Shown: positions 43,079-50,680 of the stretch, piece by piece
Layout of the letters: each line of letters begins with the position of its first letter
Numbering within the stretch: position 1 is the stretch's first letter
DNA from: an uncultured Clostridia bacterium
Lineage (GTDB): Bacteria > Bacillota > Clostridia > Oscillospirales > CAG-272
Direction: 5' to 3'
Assembly: GCA_947631765.1 (NCBI GenBank)
Contig: CANRMP010000005.1
Span: 100,159 to 164,158 of the forward strand
DNA: 64,000 bases
Made by a program: the position numbers and the translations under genes
The notes under the pieces: model-generated
What the model was told of the DNA's origin: nothing
Database searches by the model: none
The model's input: the letters and a program-made list of their open reading frames with translations, nothing else

Positions 43079-43474
43079 TTACTTAAAATTAGAAGCTTCA
43101 AGATGCGGCGTGAGAATGCAGTACGATTCCGGACAGTGAGGATAAGTAAGTCTTTCCATGTGTACCGATATAGTATGATCGACATAATCGACAATTTGGT
43201 TAATTAATCCAAATTTGGCAGATTCCAAATAAGACGCTACATTTTCTTCCTTCAGCCTTTTTTGGTAGCCTTCTTCAAAGGCTTCTTCAAGAGTTTTTGT
43301 AAGAACTGTTCCGTCGACGTCCCCGTATATGTCCGAGGTTATGTCCCCGTCGCTCTTCGTTTTGTTTGAAGCAACAACGTCAGCTACAGCTTTTATTGCC
43401 TCTGTCAGAGGCTGGAATGTCAACAGAAGTGTGAATGTCAGTACAAATGCGATGATTTTTCCCGATTTTTTCAT
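43079..43474 (-). CDS. Secreted protein with conserved C-terminal motif, unrecognised family
   Basis: A 131-residue protein. A signal peptide (MKKSGKIIAFVLTFTLLLTF, cleavage near residue 25) is followed by an acidic helical middle and the ending TYPHCPESYCILTPHLEASN. That ending is shared with the damaged gene at 41624, while the rest has diverged. GGAAGGG precedes the ATG. First gene of a two-gene unit with a membrane protein. Function is unknown. The coding is visibly more AT-rich than its neighbours. Confidence 0.7.
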   Translation of the reverse strand: MKKSGKIIAFVLTFTLLLTFQPLTEAIKAVADVVASNKTKSDGDITSDIYGDVDGTVLTKTLEEAFEEGYQKRLKEENVASYLESAKFGLINQIVDYVDHTISVHMERLTYPHCPESYCILTPHLEASNFK

Positions 43475-43585
43475 TTTCGTATTTCCCTTCCATGTTTTAT
43501 TATGCTGTTTCTACTTGTTTTTTCTTTTCTGCGCCGGAATTAACTGTTCATCGGACACTACCTCCCTTTTTACCTTTCATATAAT

Positions 43586-43613
43586 ATTATACTCAAAAAA
43601 TGTAAGAAGTCAA
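43586..43613 (-). promoter_or_regulatory. Promoter of the secreted/membrane module
   Basis: Minus-strand TTGACT (43608-43613), 16 bases, TATAAT (43586-43591). Bases 43614-43826 show no other signal. Confidence 0.65.
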
Positions 43614-43826
43614 TGCCTGCACCCATTTGCAAGGCAATTTTCTCAATTATCGACAAAAATTTAGAGCAAAATTTGGGCAATGTGCACAAGATTTTAGCAG
43701 TCAAAGTGACACTTTGCGGCAATGTGTTCGCCGCGGGGAAGACGCGACCCGAGCCGCTTTTTTGAAAAGCGCTCTGAAACCGTCAAAAAAACCGTGAAAA
43801 AAAAGTAAAAATCTTATGAAAAGTTA

Positions 43827-43855
43827 TTGACATAAGAAAAGACATGTGGTATAAT
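43827..43855 (+). promoter_or_regulatory. Perfect consensus promoter of a short transcript
   Basis: TTGACA (43827-43832), 17 bases, TATAAT (43850-43855). The start would be near 43862. Confidence 0.85.
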
Positions 43856-43888
43856 TCAAAGGTAATTCTTGAAAAGGTGCTAAAAACT

Positions 43889-43996
43889 ATGGCAGGAACC
43901 GCGGTAATAGTGATATCCATTATTATCAACGCTATTATTATTGTCCCGATAATACGCAAGGACATTGATAGCGTCGGTTGTCGTGCACAAAAATAA
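43889..43996 (+). CDS. 35-residue hydrophobic peptide
   Basis: An ATG with AAAGGTG 10 bases upstream opens a 35-codon frame: MAGTAVIVISIIINAIIIVP, then IIRKDIDSVGCRAQK. It is one membrane helix with a short basic, Cys-containing tail. The layout recalls small Cys-rich FeoB-associated proteins but the Cys cluster is missing. The whole transcript, from consensus promoter to perfect terminator, is about 205 bases, so it may instead work as a small RNA. Confidence 0.5.
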   Translation: MAGTAVIVISIIINAIIIVPIIRKDIDSVGCRAQK

Positions 43997-44037
43997 GCCA
44001 TTTAAAGAAGACTTTTTCTTGACTTAAATGCTTTTGC

Positions 44038-44069
44038 GGCTCACAACTGATGTTGTGAGCCTTCTTTAT
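44038..44069 (+). terminator. Terminator of the short transcript
   Basis: GGCTCACAAC and GTTGTGAGCC pair perfectly around a TGAT loop, followed by TTCTTTAT. Confidence 0.88.
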
Positions 44070-44122
44070 AGCCGCATACCGACAAACCCGTGGCGCAAAG
44101 CCGACAGAAAGGAAGGGCAAAA

Positions 44123-44917
44123 ATGAAGATAATCGACATGCACTGCCATATCTACCCCGACAAGATTGCCGAGAAGGCGTCGCGCGCGACAGGCGAGTTT
44201 TACCACATCCCCGTTACTTACGACGGAAAGGTAAGCACACTTTTGGAGGCGGGGAAGAGGGCAAAAATAAATCATTACGTCGTAAACTCGGTTGCGACCA
44301 CTCCCGAACAGGTTCATGCGATAAATACCTATATTGCCTCGATTGTAAGGGAGGGCGGCGGAATGTTCACCGGCATGGGCGCCATGCATCCGGACAGCGA
44401 CGATCTTGAAAGGGATATAAACGAGATAATTTCTTTGGGGCTTGTCGGCATAAAGCTGCACCCCGATATTCAGAATTTCAGAACAAATGACAAAAGAGCG
44501 ATGGATATTTTCGAGGCCGCCGAAGGAAGGCTGCCCGTGTGCGTCCATTTGGGGGACGGCAGGTATCATAATTCAAATCCCGAAAATATCAGGCCCGTGC
44601 TTGAGGCGTTCCCGAAATTAACCGTAATCGGAGCGCATCTTGGCGGATGGTCGGTTTGGGATACTGCGGCAAGCGAGCTTCCAAAATATGAAAATCTTGT
44701 TGTGGATTGCTCCTCCTCGCTTTATATGCTCGACAAGAGGAAAGCGAAGGATATTATAATGAAATACGGCACGTACCGCGTAATGTTCGGCAGCGACTAC
44801 CCGCTTTGGGACCCGTCATATGAGGTCGAGCGCTTTATGACCTTAGAGCTGTGCGAAAGCGAGCGGGAACAGATACTTTATAAAAATGCATCCGAGCTTT
44901 TTAATATAAAAATTTAA
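44123..44917 (+). CDS. Amidohydrolase-family (TIM-barrel) metal enzyme
   Basis: A 264-residue amidohydrolase_2-type protein. It starts MKIIDMHCHIYPDKI with the metal-binding HxH, and has GIKLHPDIQNF, a VIGAHLGGW His and FGSDYPLWDP with the catalytic Asp. These enzymes hydrolyse or decarboxylate ring compounds and carboxylates, and the substrate is not predictable. I start at ATG 44123 with AAAGGAAGGG upstream. It lies 42 bases before the ligase gene and may share its operon, so a link to the acyl-CoA and 2-oxoacid pathway is possible. Confidence 0.85.
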   Translation: MKIIDMHCHIYPDKIAEKASRATGEFYHIPVTYDGKVSTLLEAGKRAKINHYVVNSVATTPEQVHAINTYIASIVREGGGMFTGMGAMHPDSDDLERDINEIISLGLVGIKLHPDIQNFRTNDKRAMDIFEAAEGRLPVCVHLGDGRYHNSNPENIRPVLEAFPKLTVIGAHLGGWSVWDTAASELPKYENLVVDCSSSLYMLDKRKAKDIIMKYGTYRVMFGSDYPLWDPSYEVERFMTLELCESEREQILYKNASELFNIKI

Positions 44918-44959
44918 AATTCAAATTAAAATTCAAAACCATATTGAAAGAGGTAAAAC

Positions 44960-47224
44960 ATGAAAAACGACACGGCAGTTTCAGCTAAGGATTTGGCTTC
45001 AAGAATACGTGAAATGCGCGAAATTCTTAATTTGACGGAAGAGGAAATGGCAAAAAAGGCGGAGATCTCAACCGACGAATACAGAGAATTCGAGGGTGGA
45101 AAGCTTGAGCTTCCCTTCTCGTTCATTCACAAATGCGCCATGATCTTCGGGATAAATATATCAGAGCTTCTTGAAGGCTACAGCCCCCGACTCACCTCAT
45201 ATCAGGTGACAAGAGGCGGAAACGGCAAGGTGACGGTCGATGAAAACGGTATTCTTATTAAAAATCTCGCCTCGCAGTTTGTAGGAAAGATTTCCGAGCC
45301 CTATTTTGTCACCTACGATTACAAAGAGGAGCTTCAAAACATGCCGATACATACGGACACTCATTCCGGACAGGAATTTGACTATGTGATATCCGGCTCT
45401 CTTAAGGTACGCGTCGGCGATCATACCGAAATATTAAATGCGGGTGACTCGATTTTGTACAACTCCTCCACTCCTCACGGAATGATAGCGGTAAACAACG
45501 GCCCCTGCAACTTTATTGCCGTCGTCATGCCGGGAAGCGACACCGAGGAGAAAAAGGTCGGCGAGAGCATTGCGCACGCAAGAGCTGACTACAAGCTGCT
45601 TTGCGACAAATTCATTAAGACAACCGAGAACGAAAGGGGCGAGCTTGTTTCAATAGCCTTTGAAAATGAGGACAAATTCAACTTTGCCTTTGACTGTGTT
45701 GACGAGCTGGCAAACACCTATCCCACAAAGCTTGCAATGCTTCACGTCGACAAAAATCTTGTCGAGCGCCGCTTCACCTTTGCGGATATCAAGAGAGCCT
45801 CAAATCAGACGGCAAATTACTTTAAATCGCTCGGAATAAAGCGCGGCGACAGAGTAATGCTCGTGCTCAAGCGGCACTATCAGTTCTGGTTCTGTATGCT
45901 GGCTCTTGAAAAGCTTGGCGCCATTGCAATACCCGCAACATATCAGCTTATGACGCACGACCTTGAATATCGCTTTTCTGCCGCGGGAGTTTCCGCCATA
46001 GTCTGCACCGCAGACGGCGAGGTATCATTGCACGTGGACGAGGCAGAAAAGCTCACCGACACGCTTAAGCTTAAAATCATGGTCGGCGGATGCCGCGAGG
46101 GTTGGCACAACTTTGACGAAGAATATCAGCTTTACACCGGAAAGCTGACCCGCCCGCTTGACGCCTCGTGCGGAGACGGCCCCTGCGTTATGTTCTTTAC
46201 CTCGGGCACAACCGGATATCCCAAAATCGCGGTACACTCTCACAAATACGCGCTCGGACATTTTATAACCGCAAAATATTGGCACTGCGTCGAGCGCGAC
46301 GGTCTGCACCTCACAATTTCGGACACCGGCTGGGGCAAGTCGCTTTGGGGCAAGCTCTACGGTCAGTGGCTTGCCGAGGGCGCGATTTTCGTCTACGATT
46401 TTGACCGTTTCGACGCAAATACCATTCTGCCCATGTTCAAAAGATACAACATCACCACCTTCTGCGCACCTCCCACGATGCTCAGAATGATGATAAAAGA
46501 GGACCTTTCGAAATTCGACCTCTCCTCGATTCACAATATGACGACCGCCGGAGAGGCGCTCAATCCCGAGGTGTTCAGACAGTTTGAAAAGGCCACCGGA
46601 CTTCAAATAATGGAGGGCTTCGGACAGACCGAAACCACGCTCGTTATCGGCATACTTGCCGGAACAGAAATAAGGCTGGGCTCAATGGGCAAGCCCTCTC
46701 CGCTTTACGACGTCGATATTGTGGACGAAAACTGCAACTCTGTCCCTGTCGGCGAGACCGGCGAAATAGTAATAAGAACAGACAAGGGCTCCCCCTGCGG
46801 TCTGTTTAAGGGTTACTATCTTAACGAGGAGCTGACAAGCGAGGCATGGCGCGGCGGCATGTATCACACCGGCGACACCGCTTGGAAGGACGAGGACGGC
46901 TACTATTGGTATGTCGGAAGAGTGGACGACGTAATAAAATCCTCGGGCTACAGAATAGGACCGTTTGAAATAGAAAACGTCATAATGGAGCTGCCCTACG
47001 TGCTTGAATGCGGAGTTTCAGCCGCTCCGGACGAGATTCGCGGACAGGTTGTCAAGGCGTCTATTGTGCTGACTAAGGGTACAGAGCCCACCGAGGAGCT
47101 TAAAAAGGAAATTCAAAATTACGTGAAAACTCACACCGCTCCTTACAAATACCCGAGAATTGTGGTATTTCGTGACGAGCTTCCCAAGACAATCAGCGGA
47201 AAAATTCAAAGAAACAAGCTGTAA
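44960..47224 (+). CDS. Acyl-CoA synthetase fused to an HTH-cupin regulator
   Basis: A 754-residue fusion. Residues about 12-67 are an XRE-type helix-turn-helix, 110-190 a cupin barrel (HSGQEFDYVISGSLKV, SSTPHGMIA), and 240-754 an ACSM-like AMP-forming acyl-CoA ligase. The ligase has the phosphate loop FTSGTTGYPK, the hinge YHTGDTAWKDEDG, GRVDDVIKSSGYRIG and the catalytic Lys in SGKIQR. It probably activates a short, branched or aryl fatty acid to its CoA ester, while the HTH-cupin part suggests it also senses a ligand or binds DNA. AAAGAGG precedes the ATG. Vor-type genes follow. Confidence 0.88.
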   Translation: MKNDTAVSAKDLASRIREMREILNLTEEEMAKKAEISTDEYREFEGGKLELPFSFIHKCAMIFGINISELLEGYSPRLTSYQVTRGGNGKVTVDENGILIKNLASQFVGKISEPYFVTYDYKEELQNMPIHTDTHSGQEFDYVISGSLKVRVGDHTEILNAGDSILYNSSTPHGMIAVNNGPCNFIAVVMPGSDTEEKKVGESIAHARADYKLLCDKFIKTTENERGELVSIAFENEDKFNFAFDCVDELANTYPTKLAMLHVDKNLVERRFTFADIKRASNQTANYFKSLGIKRGDRVMLVLKRHYQFWFCMLALEKLGAIAIPATYQLMTHDLEYRFSAAGVSAIVCTADGEVSLHVDEAEKLTDTLKLKIMVGGCREGWHNFDEEYQLYTGKLTRPLDASCGDGPCVMFFTSGTTGYPKIAVHSHKYALGHFITAKYWHCVERDGLHLTISDTGWGKSLWGKLYGQWLAEGAIFVYDFDRFDANTILPMFKRYNITTFCAPPTMLRMMIKEDLSKFDLSSIHNMTTAGEALNPEVFRQFEKATGLQIMEGFGQTETTLVIGILAGTEIRLGSMGKPSPLYDVDIVDENCNSVPVGETGEIVIRTDKGSPCGLFKGYYLNEELTSEAWRGGMYHTGDTAWKDEDGYYWYVGRVDDVIKSSGYRIGPFEIENVIMELPYVLECGVSAAPDEIRGQVVKASIVLTKGTEPTEELKKEIQNYVKTHTAPYKYPRIVVFRDELPKTISGKIQRNKL

Positions 47225-47239
47225 AGGCGAAATTTTCAC

Positions 47240-47267
47240 TTGACAGCGAAAATATACGGTATATAAC
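47240..47267 (+). promoter_or_regulatory. Internal promoter before the ATPase gene
   Basis: TTGACA (47240-47245), 16 bases, TATAAC (47262-47267). The expected start near 47274 leaves only about 13 bases before the ATG at 47287. Confidence 0.55.
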
Positions 47268-47286
47268 AAGCATAGTACAAATTAAA

Positions 47287-47967
47287 ATGATTCAACCAAA
47301 ACGTATCACTCTTTTTGCGGGGCACTACGGAAGCGGCAAAACCAGCATTGCCGTAAATTACGCCCTGTATCTTCGCCGCCTCGGAAAACAGACCGTTATT
47401 TGCGATCTTGATATTGTAAATCCCTATTTTCGCACCAAGGACAGCGAGCATATGCTAAAAAGCGAGGGGGTCGAGCTTATCTCCTCAAAATTCGCAAATT
47501 CCAACGTCGATCTGCCCGCTCTCCCGCAGGAGACCTACGGAATATTTTGCAGAAAAGACAAATATGCCGTCATTGACGTCGGAGGGGACGACAGAGGCGC
47601 CCTGGCGCTTGGAAGATACGTGCCGTATATTCTTAAAGAAGGTGACTACGCGATGCTTTTTGTCGCCAACTGCTACCGTCCCCTCACAAGAAACGCCTCT
47701 GACGCGTTTGAGGTCATGCGGGAAATAGAGGGGGCGTGCGGCATTGCCTTTACCGGCGTTGTAAACAATTCCAACATCGGAAATGAAACCTCCCCCGAGG
47801 ATATTGTCGCCTCTTTTGAATTTGCAGAAGAGCTTTGCGGGCTTTCCTCTTTGCCCCTTGCCTTTACCTCTTTTGACAAAAATCTGTCACTTTTACCGAA
47901 ATGTAAAGAAAATGAAGTATTTCCTCTCGTTCTTGACGAAAGGTACTACGATATAAGGAGAAATTAA
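47287..47967 (+). CDS. P-loop ATPase (MinD/CooC/ArsA-like)
   Basis: A 226-residue soluble ATPase with Walker A GHYGSGKTS (about 12-20), a deviant-Walker or switch DLDIVNPYFR and a second motif VIDVGGDDRGALALG. The class includes cobyrinic-acid synthases and CooC/Mrp-type metallo-cluster loaders. It begins an operon with a ferredoxin and the Vor subunits, so it may mature or load their iron-sulphur clusters. No ribosome site is visible, which fits a leaderless or near-leaderless message. Confidence 0.82.
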   Translation: MIQPKRITLFAGHYGSGKTSIAVNYALYLRRLGKQTVICDLDIVNPYFRTKDSEHMLKSEGVELISSKFANSNVDLPALPQETYGIFCRKDKYAVIDVGGDDRGALALGRYVPYILKEGDYAMLFVANCYRPLTRNASDAFEVMREIEGACGIAFTGVVNNSNIGNETSPEDIVASFEFAEELCGLSSLPLAFTSFDKNLSLLPKCKENEVFPLVLDERYYDIRRN

Positions 47968-47968
47968 C

Positions 47969-48175
47969 ATGGCAAAACTCACTTTTAAAACAGACCTTTG
48001 CAAGGGCTGCGGACTGTGCGTCACCGTATGTCCCAAGAAGATCATTGTCATTTCAAAAGACAAAATAAACAAGAAGGGGCACTCCCCGGCAGAGCTTTCC
48101 GACCCCGCGCAGTGTATAGGCTGCGCCTTCTGCGCCACCATGTGTCCCGACTGCGTTATCAGTGTGGAAAAGTGA
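47969..48175 (+). CDS. 2x[4Fe-4S] ferredoxin-like subunit (VorD/PorD type)
   Basis: A 68-residue ferredoxin with two CxxCxxCxxxCP clusters (CKGCGLCVTVCP and CIGCAFCATMCP). In these complexes such a subunit passes electrons between the thiamine centre and free ferredoxin. TAAGGAG precedes the ATG, one base after the ATPase stop. The alpha subunit follows by 20 bases. Confidence 0.92.
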   Translation: MAKLTFKTDLCKGCGLCVTVCPKKIIVISKDKINKKGHSPAELSDPAQCIGCAFCATMCPDCVISVEK

Positions 48176-48195
48176 TATCGAAAGGAAGTGCAAAT

Positions 48196-49260
48196 ATGAC
48201 AGACAAGGTTCTTATGAAGGGGAACGAAGCGATTGCCGAGGCGGCAATTGCGGCGGGCTGCCGTCATTATTTCGGATACCCTATTACGCCTCAGACCGAA
48301 ATTGCCGCATATATGGCAAAGCGTATGCCGAAAATCGGCGGAGTTTTCCTGCAAGCCGAAAGCGAAATCGCCGCCATTAACATGGTATACGGAGTCGCCG
48401 CCGCCGGAAAGCGCGCGATGACCTCATCCTCAAGCCCCGGTATTTCCCTTAAATCTGAGGGCATTTCGTACATCGCGGGCTGTGACCTCCCCGCCCTTAT
48501 AGTCAACGTTCAAAGAGGCGGACCGGGACTCGGCGGAATACAGCCCTCTCAGTCGGATTATTTTCAGGCGACAAGAGGAGGCGGTCACGGAGACTATCAC
48601 ATGATAGTGCTTGCCCCCGCGTACGTTCAGGAAATGGCAGACCTTACACTTCGGGGCTTTGACCTTGCCGACATATACAGAATGCCGGTTATGATACTTG
48701 CCGACGGCACGATAGGACAGATGATGGAGCCGGTCAAAATGAAGGAGTACACCCCTTTAAATATTTCAAAGGATTGGGCGGTTACCGGAACCAAAATGAA
48801 GAGAGTACATAATATAGTAAACTCCCTCTGTCTTGAACCCGAGCAGCTTGAAGAAAGCAATTTCAAAAGATATGAAAGATACAAGGCGGTTTTGGAAAAA
48901 GAACCGATGTATGAAGAGTATCTGACAGATGATGCGGATATAATAATCGCCGCCTTCGGAATTGCCGCAAGAGTTTCCAAAAACGCCGTAAACGAGGCAA
49001 GAAAAATGGGAATAAGGGTCGGACTTATAAGGCCTGTGACCCTTTGGCCCTTCCCCAAAAAGGCGTTTGAAAAAGCCGCCGACAGGGCAAAGGCGTTTAT
49101 CTCGGTCGAGCTTTCAATGGGACAAATGATCGAGGACGTCGAGCTTGCCGTTCACTGCCGCAGACCCGTATACCTTTGCAACCGTGTGGGAGGAATGATA
49201 CCTTCCCCCGAGCAGGTGCTTTCGAAAATCAAAGAAGTCGAAGAAAATTTGAAGAAATAA
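48196..49260 (+). CDS. vorB: 2-oxoacid:ferredoxin oxidoreductase, alpha subunit (VorB-like)
   Basis: A 354-residue alpha subunit (pyrimidine-binding and domain II) with KGNEAIAEAAIAAGCRHYFG and ITPQTEIAAYMAKRMP. I start at ATG 48196, with AAAGGAAG upstream. A reading from 47998 would run across the ferredoxin gene. With the beta and gamma subunits it oxidatively decarboxylates a 2-oxoacid to an acyl-CoA, or runs the reverse. Vor (branched-chain) fits the neighbouring aminotransferase best. Pyruvate or 2-oxoglutarate specificity cannot be excluded. Confidence 0.9.
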   Translation: MTDKVLMKGNEAIAEAAIAAGCRHYFGYPITPQTEIAAYMAKRMPKIGGVFLQAESEIAAINMVYGVAAAGKRAMTSSSSPGISLKSEGISYIAGCDLPALIVNVQRGGPGLGGIQPSQSDYFQATRGGGHGDYHMIVLAPAYVQEMADLTLRGFDLADIYRMPVMILADGTIGQMMEPVKMKEYTPLNISKDWAVTGTKMKRVHNIVNSLCLEPEQLEESNFKRYERYKAVLEKEPMYEEYLTDDADIIIAAFGIAARVSKNAVNEARKMGIRVGLIRPVTLWPFPKKAFEKAADRAKAFISVELSMGQMIEDVELAVHCRRPVYLCNRVGGMIPSPEQVLSKIKEVEENLKK

Positions 49261-49288
49261 TATACGGCAGATTGAAAGAAAGGAGTTC

Positions 49289-49309
49289 TTGCCCTAAAAG
49301 TAAGGGCAA
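49289..49309 (+). other. Hairpin between alpha and beta genes
   Basis: TTGCCCT pairs with AGGGCAA around a short loop. A ribosome-like AAAGGAG lies just before it and the working site AGGAAA after it. Confidence 0.5.
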
Positions 49310-49326
49310 AAGACAGGAAATAAAAA

Positions 49327-50091
49327 ATGAGCATAGTTTTTGACAAACCCCATGCGCTTACCGACGCCCCGCTTCATTACTGTCCGGGCTGTACTCACGG
49401 GATTATTCACCGCCTTGTGGCAAAAGCCATAGACGACCTTGATATCGAAGGAAGCACTGTCGGAGTGGCTCCGGTGGGATGCGCGGTTATGGCGTACAAT
49501 TATTTTGCCTGCGACATGGTGGAAGCCGCTCACGGCAGAGCGCCCGCAGTGGCGACCGGCTTAAAGCGAGCAATGCCCGACAATATAATATTTACTTATC
49601 AGGGAGACGGCGACCTTGCCTCAATAGGCATGGCGGAAACGGTACACGCCGCAACGCGAAACGAGAACATAACGGTTATATTCGTAAACAACGCGATTTA
49701 CGGTATGACCGGAGGTCAGATGGCTCCCACCTCCCTGCCCGGTCAGGTGACCCAGACCTCCCCTTACGGAAGGGATGTAAAGCTTTGCGGATATCCCATT
49801 AAGATATGCGAGCTTCTCTCAAGGCTTGACGGTCCGGAATACATTGAAAGAGTTGCCGTCAACAACGTTAAAAACATCAAAGCCGCCGAGAAGGCAATTA
49901 AAAAGGCGTTTGAAAATCAGATAAACAAAAAGGGCTTTTCACTTATCGAGGTTATTTCCTCCTGCCCCACAAACTGGGGTATGACTCCCGAAAAGGCGCT
50001 TTCGTGGATAGAAGAAAATATGATTCCTTATTATCCTTTGGGCGTGTATAAGGACAGAAGCGCCGAGAAAAAGGAGGGTGAGCAACAATGA
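49327..50091 (+). CDS. vorA: 2-oxoacid:ferredoxin oxidoreductase, beta (thiamine) subunit
   Basis: A 254-residue thiamine-diphosphate subunit. It has HYCPGCTHGIIHRL near the start, a GCAVMAYNYF cofactor region and the TPP motif GDGDLASIGMAE ending in VNNAIYGMTGGQ. It carries the carbanion chemistry and, with the alpha subunit, forms the active site. Its TGA overlaps the ATG of the gamma gene (ATGA), so translation is coupled. Confidence 0.93.
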   Translation: MSIVFDKPHALTDAPLHYCPGCTHGIIHRLVAKAIDDLDIEGSTVGVAPVGCAVMAYNYFACDMVEAAHGRAPAVATGLKRAMPDNIIFTYQGDGDLASIGMAETVHAATRNENITVIFVNNAIYGMTGGQMAPTSLPGQVTQTSPYGRDVKLCGYPIKICELLSRLDGPEYIERVAVNNVKNIKAAEKAIKKAFENQINKKGFSLIEVISSCPTNWGMTPEKALSWIEENMIPYYPLGVYKDRSAEKKEGEQQ

Positions 50092-50621
50092 GCACAACCC
50101 ATATCCTTATTGCCGGCTTTGGCGGTCAGGGCGTTCTCTTTGCCGGTAAGTTTTTAGCATACAAGGGGCTTATCGAGGGCTGTAACGTAAGCTGGCTCCC
50201 CTCCTACGGTCCCGAAATGAGAGGCGGCACCGCAAACTGCTCGGTGATAATCAGCAGTGAGGACGTCGGCTCCCCGATAGTCGATGCGCCCGACGTTCTT
50301 ATTGCCATGAACCTACCCTCTCTTGACAAATACGAGGGCGCGGTAGTCCCCGGCGGAAAAATATTCTATGACAGCACCCTCATTTCCCGCAAGGTGGAAA
50401 GAGAGGACGTCAAAATTTACGCCATTCCCGCAACAAGGCTTGCGTCGGAGAGCTCGTATCGGGGGCTCGGCAACATGATCCTCATGGGAAAAGTTATAAA
50501 AGAGTGCGACGCTTTTAAAGCTCCCGACACAAGGGAAGCCCTTTCGAAAGTGGTTTCCGCAAGACATCAAGACCTGCTTGAGAGCAACCTTTCGGCGCTT
50601 GATATCGGTTACAACCTTTAA
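50088..50621 (+). CDS. vorC: 2-oxoacid:ferredoxin oxidoreductase, gamma subunit
   Basis: A 177-residue gamma subunit with [16 protein letters not shown], the CoA-side motif, and [16 protein letters not shown]. It completes the alpha-beta-gamma-delta complex together with the ferredoxin upstream. The ATG overlaps the beta stop. The branched-chain aminotransferase gene follows by 59 bases. Confidence 0.93.
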   Translation: MSTTHILIAGFGGQGVLFAGKFLAYKGLIEGCNVSWLPSYGPEMRGGTANCSVIISSEDVGSPIVDAPDVLIAMNLPSLDKYEGAVVPGGKIFYDSTLISRKVEREDVKIYAIPATRLASESSYRGLGNMILMGKVIKECDAFKAPDTREALSKVVSARHQDLLESNLSALDIGYNL

Positions 50622-50680
50622 TTTCTTTAATTTCATTTATTTTATTTACGGTCAAAACGTAAAAACAAAGGAGAATTGAA

